The position numbers and the translations under genes are program-made. The notes beneath the pieces are model-generated. The model saw only the letters and a program-made list of their open reading frames with translations. It did not search any database and was not told the DNA's origin. A stretch of DNA of 64,000 nucleotides. Origin: Euryodendron excelsum. Lineage: Eukaryota > Streptophyta > Magnoliopsida > Ericales > Pentaphylacaceae. Numbering within the stretch: position 1 is the stretch's first letter; the number at the start of each line of letters is the position of its first letter. Location: assembly GCA_033060915.1 (NCBI GenBank), contig CM065390.1, forward strand, positions 18,171,001 through 18,235,000. Reading direction: 5' to 3'. Shown in pieces: positions 1-13,400 of the stretch.

Positions 1-236
1 TTTGTTCAAAGTTTTCACTCTGTCTCTCTTCTCTATTATTTTTCTCCTCTTCCTTTTTTCTCTTTCTTTTCTCTCTTCTTCTTCTACTTTCTCTCTCTTC
101 TTCTGTTGGCGCTTTGCTTTGCCCTTCATTATCTATTTATAGATACAAAACACCACTTGAATACCGTGTAAAGACCGATGGCTTGTTGACAATGAGTTTT
201 CATTGTCAAAGTCATCCATTGCAACTTTTCATAACA
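1..236 (-). repeat. 3' LTR of the copia element (truncated by window edge)
   Basis: Matches the second half of 5455-5821, ending on the + strand in CAACTTTTCATAACA against CTAACTTTTCACGACA in the other copy. The start lies outside the window. Divergence from the partner LTR is high, so the element is old. Confidence 0.7.
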
Positions 237-1860
237 CTCTCCTTTGGATGATTTTCTACAAACATATACCTCATTAAAATCTTACTCGGAAAAATTTAGT
301 GAAAAAAAATCTTAGCAAAGGAAAAATAGTACAATATTTTGTATAGTATAAAATATTGTGGGTACGTTAAAATTGCCTCATTAAAATCTTGTCAAAAAAA
401 ACTCAATGAAAAAAACCGTTAGCAAAGACAAAAGAGTATAGTACGTTACTCTCCCTTATTCATACTTCTAGTATGAATTTAATAGTTTCTCAAACTTCGC
501 AGTTAGTAGTATTTTTGTAACTAAGTTCAGCAAATTGTTATTTGAAAATATCTATTGGACATCGATATTACCGCTCTTCTAGAGCTTATGCATATAAAAG
601 AATTTTGACGAAATATACTTAGTTTCATCACCTTTGATGTAGTATCCTTTAATCTGTACAATCATTATCTTTATGTAATAACGTCGAGATATTTTTAATC
701 AAAGATAGTCAGCAACTTTCTTGAATATGTTGGATCATAGAACTTAGCCCAATGCACTTCTCGACTTGTTTTATGAGTATTTCGAAGAAGTGATTTGAAA
801 AAGTTGTCGTTCATATTTGTTTTACAGATCGGCAAGATATGACAGTCTTGTCATCAGCAAATAAATACACCGTGTGACAGAGTTTTATGTGAATAAGAAA
901 TATAGCTTGTAGTTAATAGCCGACTAACTCTGACAGTGACGCCTCTACATAGAATAAACTCATGTTTGTTGTTCATCGAAGATAATACAATGTGTGCTTT
1001 ACCCCATTTCATGATCTTGGAGTTGGTACAAAACTATATCTTGCCAATAGGTTGACGAAAAATGTAAAATCAAGTCTTCTGCATTTTGCAAGATACATAA
1101 GAACTCCAATAGCACTATGACATGATGCTTCAAGACCAATAATTTTTTCACCATCTTCTTGAGAATGAAAATGACATTTCTGTATATCAAATAATCAAAC
1201 AATCACTGGAGAATTCCAAGGATGAGCTTTATCAATATAAAATCTTTTCTGTATATGTCAACTAATGAATAAAATTTCTTTCTAATAAATGCTCAATCTG
1301 CAAGATAAGACAATAATTTGTTCTCCTAAGCTATTTAATTTCAAAGTTATTTTTTAAATAACTAGTGACTTCTGTAATCTCTTCAGGAGTACCAATAATA
1401 TTAAAGAATATCAACATATATTGTAATAATAATTAATTCTAATTCTAATAAAAATGCATGAACAAATTGTATTGCTCACATATTCTTCAATAGATATTTA
1501 TTGGGATAGTTGTATTATTTGCGTTCAGACTGATTTAACCCATACAAATATTTTTTAAACTTAATAGAATATAACCTTTGAGGTTTTAAAATATCTACTT
1601 CAAGTATTTTTTAAATTATTCAAAAATTTTCATATATATATCATTACCTAATTCATCATATGAATATGTTGTTATACATTCATTAGGTGCATATTCAGTT
1701 TTTCTGAGACTGACAAACTAATCAATAATATGAATATAATTGCATCCTTATAGGATAGAATTTCTCATCGTAGTCAACACAAGGTCTCTAAGAGGAATCT
1801 TCTGGTATGAGTCGTGCTTTATATCGCACTATTTCATTTTCTTATTGTGTAAATACCCAT

Positions 1861-2015
1861 TTGTATCAAACCGGTCTTATATCTTCAGGTGGATGGACTA
1901 TTGGTTTGAATACTTTACATCTTCTGGTGTTTAGACTACAGGTCTGATATCTGTTGGTGTTTGGACTACAAGTCCGACATATTCTGGTGTTTAAACTACA
2001 AGTTCGAATACTTTA
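1861..2015. repeat. Imperfect tandem repeat, 30-bp period
   Basis: The core TGGTGTTT...ACTACA recurs at 1925, 1955 and 1985, with a weaker copy upstream. It lies inside the decayed copia element. The 30-bp period equals ten codons. Confidence 0.6.
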
Positions 2016-4268
2016 CATTATGCTAATAAGTTTACTTCTAACTTAGTAATTTATTTTCATTTTGATCAATCATATCAACATCGACATTTGTTGACTGTCT
2101 GTGGTCTAGTCTCTTCATTACTTCTGATAATTGTAAGAGCCACTTTAAATAAAAAGATGTTGTCGACAGCAATAACATTTCAATTCCATCATTCTCGTGT
2201 ATTCAAATTATTATTTATTGAGATCTCATTATTTTCAGGTACTATTTTCTTTGTAGGGGATATCTCTTCAAGAAGTTCCTCTTCTAGGGATTCTGTTATA
2301 TGAGTTTCTTCAGAAAGTTTAAATGATGGATATTCCTCTTCTGAAGGTAATTATAAAAATAATTTTCTATCTCTTTAGGAATTTGCTCTTCAAGAGTTCA
2401 TTCTTCAGAAAGTTTAGAAATTATGGTTTCTTCAAGAACACCAATTTACTCATTTTGTTGTGCTTTTATCTTTCTGAGAGTTTTGATATTTGCACCGACA
2501 TGCCTTTCCCACTTCAAGCTTTTTGAAATCATATGCTACTATACTAACATATTATCCTACAAGGATATCAATACATGCTAGAATATTAGCAATTGGTATC
2601 GATATGATTTGATTGCCTTTTTTATATTAGTGAATGCTTCAGGCATAAAACTTTAGATTTACATCGACTTGTTCAAGGATCAAGATGAGACGACATTCTA
2701 ACTGATCTCATGTTATGTCTTATCTTCCTCTAATGGTGAAAAAACTGACTCAATATAAGGACTATCTGCAAAATATAAGAGTTAACAATAAATAAAGATT
2801 TAATCATTGTATATATATATATATATATGCATAAATGAGAGATATATTAGTCTCACAAAGTGAACAAATAATTATTTGGTAAAAAGAATCTTCTGATTCT
2901 TTGGCGGATGTCCATAAAATTTTTTAATTATTAGACGTATCATTATTGATTTCGGATGACCAAAACGATTATGTCAAAATATAAAATTCTTTTGGGGTCA
3001 AATTACTTCTGATGCATCACTTCAGATGCTGTCACTGCAGGTAATCCATAAATACTTCTGTTGTATCACTTCAGGTGTTTCGGTAAAAAAAAAAGCTTGT
3101 AGTTTATCACTGCAGGGAATCCTAATATAAAATAATTCAAAAAAAGCATCAAGTTTCTCTATTATATACTTTTGGCATGAAAAAGAGAAGTAATATAAAT
3201 ATATTTCTCAAATTGAGCAAATATTTTGTACTTTTAATAGAATAGAAGGCATCATCAACATAAAGTTTCGTTACTCTTGGCAATATTATGTTAGCTATTC
3301 TGAAGTATAACTTTACTAAAACTTAGCTCGTATGGAGCCTTCAATTAATTTTGTAATGTCTGATATTATTTTAATCTTAATTTCAGTTAATGTTAAGTTT
3401 ATGAAATACTTTTCGTTCAAAGAATTGTGTGCATTCTGACACTGTCTGCTAGACATATATCTTCCTATTCATCTTTGAAATAATAAAAGTATTAGTACGA
3501 TTTATGCCTTCATTTGAAATAATTTTTTCCATAGAAATCTATTTAATATTTAATCATTGTACTACATAAGTATGTGACCAATGAAATATCTTCATAATTC
3601 TTGGAATGTTTATTTAGCAAACGTTTTATATTTTATCTTGCTCTCATAATATTTCACTTCTGATGGCATTTACAACTTTTAAGATATCTCTAGAATTTCA
3701 AAGATTATTACATTGCAATCACATCTACGACAATGTCCATGACAATCAAATTTACATTTACTTTAGGGAATGATATAATATTAATTGAACGTACTAGCTA
3801 ATCATAGTTCTCAAATACATGCGTTGCACCACACAAAATCAATACCATCCATTTATCATTGTAGGAATTGATACATATTATAAATTGTATTCTTCTTAGA
3901 AAGATAATATAATACTAATGAAAACATAATAACAAAATGGAAGACAAAACCAACATAGTGTGAGACTCATAAATAGTTCTGTAATTAGTAATGTAAATAA
4001 TATATATGAATAATAACTAATTTATTTAACTATTTACCTTTATCTTTTAGTATATTTACACGATATATCATTGGAATACAATATATTATTTTAGAATATT
4101 TTCTGAATTAACACTCTAGATATTGCTACTGCTGTAGTACGTTCGAGACCTTAAATGTAAATATATTTTTCTATCATATCTTCATTAAGAAGATTTTTTC
4201 CACATCATTTTCATTGTGAACTTATTTGAATAATAAAAATTAAACTTCATCAACAATTGTAAAGTATT

Positions 4269-4445
4269 GCAGCTCCAAGTGCACTCAATCATAACTTTAT
4301 AACTTCAGGTGCATTCAATCATAATCTTACAACTTCAAGTATATTTACTAATAATCTTGCAACTTCAGGTGCATTTATTGATAATCTTGTAACTTCAGGT
4401 GCATTTATTGATAATCTTGCAACTTTAGGTGCATTTAATCATAAT
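4269..4445. repeat. Tandem repeat, 30-bp period, about six units
   Basis: AACTTCAGGT or a close variant starts at 4301, 4331, 4361, 4391 and 4421, each followed by GCATTTATTGATAATCTTG-like text. The period is exactly 30 bp within the copia interior. Confidence 0.85.
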
Positions 4446-5454
4446 AAGCTTTTGAAAAATTACGGTCTTCTGACACTCTTATTTTTCTTTATAGAAAAAT
4501 TTGATAACAATATTATGCTAAAAAATAAGAAGCGACCATAATAAGTATAGTTAAATAATAGTAGCAACATAAATTAAAATAATAAAAATTAAAACAGTGG
4601 CAGATGGCAAACCGACCTTATAAAGCAATAATAATTAAATAAATGACGTGCATGCATTAATAAGCATTCTACATGAATTAATTATATTTTCAAAGTCCAT
4701 TACTTCTGGATAGATTTTGACATAAAAATTTAAATGAATACATTTAATAAAATGCAATTGCAATGGTACGATCTATTAACAATAAGTTAAAAACCATATA
4801 AAACCTCTACCGAACATATTAATGTTAGGTGGGTATTACGATAAAAGAGAACAAACTCATGAAAAGAGAACCGACAAAATTTTGAAAAGTACTATGCAAT
4901 ACACTATTTATTTAATATTGTACAATTACTATGCAATTACTATTTATTAATAGTAAAATCATTGTTTATAAATGGTAGTTATACTATACATTTCATATTT
5001 ATCAATTATAAATAGTAAGAGTATTGTTGATAAATAGAACTCATTACTATACAATCACTCGTATATATATATATATATATATATTATATAATATCATTGT
5101 TCTGATCAGATTTAGATTATTATTTGAATTTAAATTGTCTATAACTTTTAATTCAGATATCAAATATAGCTAAGTCACATGTCTATAGAAATCTATTGAA
5201 ATAAGGATTCCAGATCTATAAATATCATAAATCAAAATTTTAAGATATGATAGAAATAATTAACAAAGTTTCGAAATAAACGACTATTCATCGTAATAGT
5301 TCAACCACTATTCATACTATTCATGCGATAAATTGAGTGAATAGTAAAAAACTTAAAACAAAGATAAATTACACTTAAAATGAAGTATCTTCTTGGTGTA
5401 AGGAAGAACATAGTTATATTTTTGATGAGCACTTAGAGTTTCATACTGATAACA

Positions 5455-5821
5455 TGTTATAAAGCTGATAAAATAATTCAATACAAAGTATAGTGAATAG
5501 TTTTTCAGAAATTGTTAAATATTTATCATATTAGTTATTCTAGAACTATTAGGGTTTGATCTTTTAGATCACCCAATGCTTTATTATATTATAGAAGAAA
5601 AATAAACACAATTATATCTTTTAATATTTATCCCGAGTCTTTACTCTACCTCTTTTCTCTATTCTTTCTCTTCTCTTTCTTTTCTCTCTTCTTCTGCTTT
5701 GCACTTTGCTTTGCCATTCATTATCTATTTATAGATTCGAAATAAATACCGCATATGCACCGATGACTTGCGGACAATGAGTTTCCATTATCAAAGCCAA
5801 CCATCCTAACTTTTCACGACA
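5455..5821 (-). repeat. 5' LTR of the copia element
   Basis: About 367 bp, starting TGTTATAAAG and ending ...CACGACA on the + strand, so it has TG...CA ends. It abuts the degenerate primer binding site at 5442-5454. The target duplication cannot be checked because the other end is outside the window. Confidence 0.7.
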
Positions 5822-6703
5822 CAGCTGACCTTTTGAGGCTTTTCAACGGAGTTTTTAAGACTAGAGCTTGATAAGAATCATTTTTAGAATATGCTTTCAA
5901 AATCTCAACCAAATACCCAGAAATGATAAGAAAGGTTAATTTTTTTTTTTTTTGTGTTTTTGCTTTAGGTGTAAAATATTTTAAATCAAAGTTCATAACA
6001 AATTGAGCGTAAAGATATGTAATTTTTTTGTGAGTTTTCGTAAATAATGATGCAAACATTAGCGTTTTTTTAATTTTCAAACCAAATAACGTGTAGAAGA
6101 AGGTATTAATTAGTTTAGTTGGTCAAGTCCCTTGATCGGAGATTTGTGACTGAATCCCATCAATGGCGACCTAAACAAGAGTAGAAATTTAAAATCAAGA
6201 AGCTCATTTCATGAGAAAATGACATTATGTTAAAGTTATGACATACCTAAAATTCTTTTCTTTGGCGAGTCAATGAAGGTAATTAGATGAAAGTGACACA
6301 CCTTAATTTGACAATTTTTACAATGTTCACAACATTTCTTTCTTTCTTTTTAGTAAATTTATTTTTTTAACTTATAAATCTCATGTGTAAACTTAAATAA
6401 CTGCAAATGAGTTTTGTTGCGGTTGCTTTAGCTTTTATGAACTCAAATTTCCACTTTTTCTTTCATTGAAATTACAAAAAATTTCCTTTAATATTAAACA
6501 ATTCCGTTGAATTGAGTGTGATTATATTTGTACAATTGTTGTTTTCTGTCAAAACATGGGTCAAAGAACATTTGCATTTGCATCTCTGGAGAAGCATGTT
6601 GATTCAGCAATGGGGCTTCTAAAGGTAGATGTATGATTTGGCTCTTTGCGAATGAGTTCAATGATGTTCACTGCCTCTTATAGTCTGACTTAATATTTGC
6701 TTT

Positions 6704-6949
6704 CTAAATTTCATTTTTCAAGATAATGGTCAGTCCCGTATAAATACCCCAAAATTCTGCCTCTATATTTGAACATTCAGGCAATCTCCGAAGATATTCA
6801 TGATTCCAATTTCCTCTATCCTCCCAAAACAGACCTCCACAGCCAACTGGAGGAGGACAATACCATTTTATTTGTTTAGATTCTATATTGTCTTCTGCAC
6901 AAATGCAGGAGCTTTTGTTCATGGTTGTCTGTGAGCCTAGCAAACTCAA
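6704..6949 (-). pseudogene. LINE-type RNase H fragment
   Basis: The minus-strand frame contains IKWYCPPPVGCGGLFWEDRG, then a segment ending in SNIEAEFWGIYTGL. Plant LINE and RVT_3 RNase H domains have the same order: a KW..PP lead-in, a Gly-rich strand with RD.RG, then the catalytic-Glu helix (A.EAELWGI.TGL). Only this piece remains; the aspartate-bearing VDGA strand has been lost between PP and GCGG. It is read as a short relic of a non-LTR retrotransposon. Confidence 0.6.
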
Positions 6950-7299
6950 TCTATGTTTATGAATCCGCTCAATTATATCAATTTAAAACTCATCTAAATC
7001 TGTTCAAATTTGTTAATGGTTCATAATTAGATTGCCTTGTGCAAATCCAAATAAAAACGGATTTAAGTGGGTTGAACGCGAGTACCGATTGGACTTGGTA
7101 AAAAATACAACAGATTACATCAGTAGTCCTTGTTTCAATTTAATCCTTATATTTTTAATTTCATCAATTAACTCCTTTAATTTTATGAATTTTGCACAGA
7201 TGGTTCAATTGAAACAACCATTCAGAAATTGACAAAAAGTGCCACAGTTGAGGAGCACAATAATAAACTCACGTGCCACTTGTTGCTAAAAAAAAAAAA

Positions 7300-8860
7300 A
7301 AAAAAACCAAACTCGTAAGAGGCATTTCATCAAACAGAAACACAAGCACCACCAACGGCAGCCTACCCCAACCACCGCGCACCATGCTTGCCATCGGCCC
7401 CCGCCCAACACCTGTGCTACAAAATAACAAGACCAACTATTCAATCATAATATGTTATTCAATGATCTGTTGGTGTGTGATGTGTTTTGACGTTGAATAG
7501 AGTTAAAAATAATAATAATGAAAAGAAAACTGAGCATTGCCATTCAACACTAGTTATCCCTCTGTCCACCCCCCTCGATTGTACCCATTTCAGTTCCCCC
7601 CCAAGTTTAGAGCTCTAATGGCAAAAAAATTATAGACCAAATTGGCCTGGAAATTGGCTTTGGATTGTGAAGATGATTGGTGATTGGATTTGGTGGCCGT
7701 GGGCAGTGGTGATGTGGTTAAACTGGTGGTGATTTGTACTGGTGTTGATTGTTCGTGATGTATTAGAGAGACAGTGTGACATTTCAAGAGTGAGGGAGAA
7801 GGTGGGTCAAGGAAATGGGGTAGGTGATGCAGGGGATGGTGCTGGCTGGCTGAGGGTAGGCTGCCGGTGAAGGAAGGAGAGAAGCAGAAGATAAAGAGAG
7901 GAGAGTGTTGTAGGTGAAATGACCATAATACCCCTCATATGAGAGGAACGTTATCATTTTCTGTCGTTTTTTGACGAAATAAAAAATAGAATGACCAAAT
8001 TAAAAAATGAGATAAATTTGCAACTTTTTCTAAAAAAATATTATAGAGAAGTCACCACGTACCAAAAAAAAAAAAAAATTAGAGCAAATCTCAAAACTTA
8101 CCACCGGTTCGTTGCTGCCTGCCAACCACTGCCCGGGGTCACCGCCAACATCACTGTCACTGCCACGGACCACCGCGGCTGCCTGTCGCCGACCACCACA
8201 ATCCACTATAATATTCGCTCATCGCCTCCAGCTACCACCATCACCGCCGCCCCCCAACACCACTGCCGCCCATTGCCTCCAGCCACCCAATCTTCTCAAC
8301 TTTCCTTCAATGTGCTTGCCCAGACAATACACAGAGATTTTATTTGCAGAACTAACTAGTTTGGTGAGACTTAATGTGCTTCACAAACGGGTAGAGGATA
8401 AGTGAAGTCTGCATTTTCAGTATGCAGATCAATGGGCAAGGTAACTAATAATTTGTAATGCAATTTTATTCCACAGTGAGATCCTACAGGAAAAAAATGC
8501 TCAAAGGGATTAATGCAAAACGGTGACGACAAACCAAACCACTCATCAGTAAACAGAACCTAAGCTCCATGAAAATCAATGCAGGGCATGTAGGTATATA
8601 TGGCCATGTAAACTCCAAAATCAATATTCAGACATTCATGATTCACGCATAAAGAAAACACGGAAACATCCCTATTTGTCCGACTAGTTTGAATAGTGTG
8701 GCCACCAAAGCCGCCACCACCGGCCACTGCAGCCCACCCCACCACCAACCATCACCCGTTGCTGACGCCCATCGTCGCCGCCACCACCACCACCAACTCT
8801 TATCAAGGCTGCCACAAATCACCATCCTCCACCACCACCGTGACAAATTGTGTTAAAAAT
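7300..8860. repeat. CCA/CCG-rich low-complexity segments
   Basis: Two stretches (about 8100-8290 and 8695-8845) are dense in CCACCACCG-like triplets. They give Pro/Thr-rich frames on one strand and Trp/Gly-rich frames on the other. Poly-A runs occur at 7290-7307 and 8066-8078. The mirrored frames and lack of any domain argue against a gene. Confidence 0.5.
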
Positions 8861-10235
8861 TTAAATGGGTCAATTTTAAGTTCGTGGGTTTATGTTGACT
8901 CGTTAACGAGTCCCTCGTATCTCTCCTGTTTGTTAATTAGACAAGTTTAAATTAAACCTTTTTAAATTTAAAATCATTCAAGCCCGCCCAAGCTAGTTTA
9001 AATTTGCCCATTTCTCACTCTTACTTTTTCGGTTTTGCTTTTTGTTTTTTGTTTTACCTATTTTCTCTATTTTGCTGGTTGGTGAGTAATGTTAAAGTTA
9101 TTGATTTTGTTTATCGAATTATCATTACGAATAGATATAAAGTGATAAAGTTTACATTATTTAATACATGTGGGACTTATTTACTCGTGTGTATTCGTGA
9201 TAAAAATCTAATAAATAAAACCGGTGATTCTAGCATTTTTATTTATTTATTTTATTTATTTTGCAAGTGTGTCATATCATCAATTCAAATATTTTTTTTT
9301 TGCCGTTATAATACCTTGTTTAGATTTACCCTTTTTCCAATGAAGGTTTCGCTTTTAAATTTAGCTTTAAGATTTTGTTTGGAAATTGAATTTAGTAGGG
9401 AACAAGGAACAGAAGAAAAAAGTGAAAGAAAAAGAAAACTGTTTCCTTTTCCATTTCCCCCTTGCTTTAACAGCCTATTTGGAACATGGGAGAGAGGAGA
9501 GGAGAAAAGGAAAGAGAAAGAGAAAATGAAAAAATATTAGTTTTCTTTTCCTGTTTAGCTTTGTAAAGAAAATAATCGAAAAGTAGAGAAAAATAAGAGA
9601 GGGAAAGAGAGATTTATTTGAAAATTTCCTTTATTATTATTTTTTTCCTTTCCTCCCCCAACTTCCAAACAAGCTGTAAAGAAGATGTTAAATTATTATA
9701 TTTTTGTATAAAATAGAATCACAATAAAAATATACTCACATAATTTTATATATAGAGAGAGAAACCAAACACAAATATACAACGATATAAGAGACATATC
9801 TCATGCAATACATAATAATGGAAACTAAATTAGAAGAATATGGGGACCAACCACAAAAATAGAGAAAATAGGTAAAACAAAAAGCAAAATAAATTATAAA
9901 ACAGAAAAGTAGGGGAGGCAAATGAGCTAATTTGGACGGCCTAGATGGATAAATCAGATTCCTTCAAAATAGCATTTAGCTTGAGGTTATAGGTAAACTC
10001 CTCGCTTTGTTTTTTTTGACGGACGCACATGCGTCACCATCACAACCACCTACCCAAAAACCTGTAGATACGTATAGGAGACGTGTATATGTAACCCATC
10101 AGGAACTGTCCTGGTTGTGCCACGTAGCATTCTTAACCGGCCACCGGCTCTCCCGGTTCCATTCCCTTCAACAAATGATGCTATTGCCAAAACAGCTTTA
10201 GCTGTCGCCAAATAAAGGTTCAACCGCAGATTTGC

Positions 10236-10481
10236 AGCCACGTGTTTGTCGGTGACGAATACAGTTAGTCACTGTCAAGTAATGTAATATTTCCCACACC
10301 ATTCCTTCCTCGAAACATCTTGTATTATTTTTACGGAGTCGGAGCTGCGTGACGACTGTTGAGGCAATGGCCGAACTCTTGTTCTTCGAGGTCCATTGAA
10401 ATCTCTCTCTCTCCCAAAATTCAATCTCTTCTATATCTACGAAACCCTTATTTTCTCTCTCTGTAAAACTCTGAATCGTAC
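10236..10481 (+). promoter_or_regulatory. Probable promoter-proximal region and CT-rich leader of the NAC gene
   Basis: The stretch holds an ACGTG core (CCACGTGTTT near 10238, the type bound by bZIP and bHLH factors) and a CTCTCT-rich leader (10400-10465) just before the ATG at 10482. No clear TATA box was identified, and the transcription start is not known. Confidence 0.35.
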
Positions 10482-13400
10482 ATGGGTCTCGATCCGGTAT
10501 CGGCAACACCAGCTACAGCTTCGCTCGCTCCTGGGTTTCGGTTCCACCCGACCGATGAAGAACTGGTATGGTACTACCTGAGGCGCAAGGTCTCCGCTAA
10601 GCCCTTCCGCTTCGACGCCATCTCTGAGATCGACGTCTACAAGTGCGAGCCTTGGGACCTCCCAGGTCTTCCCCCCTTCTCTCTCTTTATGTGTCTAATA
10701 TATATACGTCTCTCTCTTTCTTTCTATAATTGCAGACTTTGCAGTTCTATTCACGCAATGGTTTGCAGGAATGGTGGGCTTCTGTTCACCTCTCTCATTA
10801 GATTAGGGTTTTTTCTTTAGTTGATGAATTGTTTGATATGCTTTGGGGTTCAGGTCACCTCTCTTCTCCACTCATTCTCTCTCTAGATTTGGGGCTTTGC
10901 TCATGAATTGTTAGGTAAATTACGGTGATTGAGGTTACCGTTCTATCTCCTTCCGAATTCGCTTATATATACAACATATATATGTACACACACGTTATAT
11001 TTTATTACTGAAATGGTGAATTTTGGGGTTGTAGGTAAGTCGAGGCTGAAAAGCAGGGATTTGGAGTGGTACTTTTTTAGTGTACTAGATAAGAAGTATG
11101 GTAATGGATCGAGGACGAATAGAGCTACTGAAAGAGGGTACTGGAAGACCACGGGGAAGGACCGACCCGTCCTCCATAAGTCGCAGACAGTTGGGATGAA
11201 GAAAACTCTTGTTTATCACAGTGGTCGGGCTCCGCGGGGTGAAAGGACTAATTGGGTGATGCATGAGTACAAGCTTGTTGATGAGGAGTTGGAGAAAGCT
11301 GGATTTGTTCAGGTGAGATTTTATGTTTGTATTTTTATAAACCAGATTTTGAGTGTCTATACATGGTTTTGATGCGACTAATAAAAATGAACCGTTGGCA
11401 TAATTCATTTGATGCATGTGATTGTGTGGACAGAGTAATTGGAGTTGAAATAATCAGAAATGATGGAAGAGAATCATAAATCTATAACAGTTGAAGCAAA
11501 AAAAAACACATTTTTGTTAAGAATTTAGGATCTGGGATCTAATGGTTTTTTGGTGTTTCTTTGTTTTTGTATTGGGTCGAGAAGGATGCATTTGTGTTGT
11601 GCAGAATATTTCAGAAGAGTGGTTCAGGGCCAAAGAATGGGGAGCAGTACGGGGCGCCATTTGTTGAGGAGGAATGGGAGGATGATGAGTTGGTTATGGT
11701 TCCTGGTGAGGTGGCTGCAGAGGAAGTGCCAGTTGATGATGATGCCTATCTGGATGGAAATGACCTTGAGCAGGTTTGTGATATGTCTCATTATACTTTC
11801 CATATTTAATGAACTACAGACCCCACACCCCCTCCCCACAAAAAAAAACCAAACAAATCCCACCCCACCACAACCCAAAAAAAAAAAAAGCTCTCTCATA
11901 TGCATGCGTTCAACCAAAGTCTCAACTGTTATGGTGCATTGCAATTAATTGTTTGGTCAACTTGTTTGCTTGCAAATCAGTGAGGTAAGTGAGGATTGAT
12001 AAGAGAATCTACCAAGATATTAGAATCATATTTCAATAATTAAACAAGCAAGTAAACATGTGTACAATATTTTTTCATATAACACTCCGGTGAAAATGGG
12101 AAATCATAGGGGCAAGTTCTGGATAGTTATGTTATTTTTTTGGGCAAATTACACCAACCTCTCTTAACCTTTGGCTTAAATACATAAAGCTATCAGTGGT
12201 TTTGAAACATTACAAATATTCGCTTGTCAGAGTTAGTCAGGTAATGGAAGCTAACAGAGAACGTAAAATTACTTTATTACCCTTATTTTTTTTGCTCTGA
12301 ATTGTTGGTCAAGATTCAACCAAAATAAAAACAATTATAACGTCATTACTCTCTCTTGCTCTCTCAGAAAAACAATGGCTGTCTCTCCTCTTTTCTCTCT
12401 CTTCTCCACCATCAAGTCACATCCCCACCCCTTGCTCAACTGCCATAAAAATAAGCTTTAATAAGGTAAGTCCCATAAGGGTTCAGTTTCAAGGGTAATA
12501 TTGTCAAAACAATAAATTATTATGCTTGTCATCAAATTCTGCTATTGGTCAAAGACGTCTGACTAATAGAAGTGGAAATTTTTTTACTAACTTTCAAGTA
12601 AGAAGGGGGAATTTGTAATTTTGGAAAACCAAAGGTAGCTTTCCATATTTATGCTAAAAGTCAAGGGAGGTTGGTGTAATTTGCCCTTTTATAGGACCTA
12701 TTGAAAACAGGTTGTTGACTCTAACTACTACCTAATTCCTAATAATTAGTATTTTGCATTTGAAAATCACTGTAATTTCACACCATTCTTGAGCTTATGA
12801 TCTCTAAGGAATACCACACCTTTATTGCTTTGCCTTCTTCTATGATCCAAATATGCATGGCAATGCTTTCTCATCTAACTTACACTTCTCTTCGCGGCAT
12901 ATATGCTTCGATATCAGGAACCTGTACAACTTCACACTTAGGGAACTGCCTCATGCTGATAGTATATAGGCAACATGGATATGTGTTGCATGCATTGAAT
13001 TCTTGACTATTTCGTGAACTACTCTCATACATACATGATACATCATCCTGGTGCAGGATAATTATAGTGTGCCATGTGTGACGATTTGTACGATAGCAAT
13101 TAGACACAATTGAAATGTGCTATCACCAAGAAAGACAGTTTAAGCATCTAATCTTGCTATTTCAATGATTCCATATGATGTTGTTTATCGTTTAATTTTC
13201 CCAGCTTGTCAAAGTTTTGACACATGGTGTTACCATGGTGTCATTGCTCTAAGGCTATGTTAGGTCTTTACCTTGTTCAGTGGATGATTATCCCAACTAG
13301 TCCTGCTATCAATTGGTTCTGCCTTTTTTTGAGCAATTTATTTTTTTAACAATCTTGTAAGAAAGAACATAATATTTTTTAAACTGACCTCCCATGAGGT

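Larger units (their letters stand above)
1..5821 (-). mobile_element. Degenerate Ty1/copia LTR retrotransposon, cut by window start
   Basis: A direct repeat at 1-236 and 5455-5821 (pyrimidine-rich tract, then TTTGCTTTGCC-type and TCATTATCTATTTATAGAT text, then ACTTTTCA) brackets about 5.2 kb of very AT-rich DNA. The minus-strand orientation follows from a decayed initiator-Met-type primer binding site beside the right LTR (minus TGTTATCAGTATG, 5442-5454, against the usual TGGTATCAGAGC). Around 1340-1620 on the minus strand the text matches the copia reverse transcriptase stretch around the YVDD catalytic box, but that box now reads YVDI and is followed by a stop. Near 2440-2520 a minus frame resembles the basic linker before reverse transcriptase. 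No long reading frame survives. Superfamily and orientation are well supported; the lineage is not assigned. Confidence 0.75.
5822..10481. other. Intergenic region upstream of the NAC gene
   Basis: No intact gene was seen. Contents are a LINE RNase H relic (6704-6949), CCA-rich low-complexity DNA (7300-8860), AT-rich DNA with purine runs (9400-9650), and the NAC promoter and leader at the right end. The long open frame at 9004-9540 has runs of hydrophobic and Lys-rich residues expected from AT-rich sequence and is not called a gene. Confidence 0.6.

Noticed and set aside
7991..8405. Overlapping Pro/Thr-rich frames
   Set aside because: Low-complexity CCA/CCG DNA; open on both strands and in several frames.
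9004..9540. 178-aa + strand frame
   Set aside because: Composition follows AT-rich, purine-rich DNA; no domain, no splice context, no similarity recognised.
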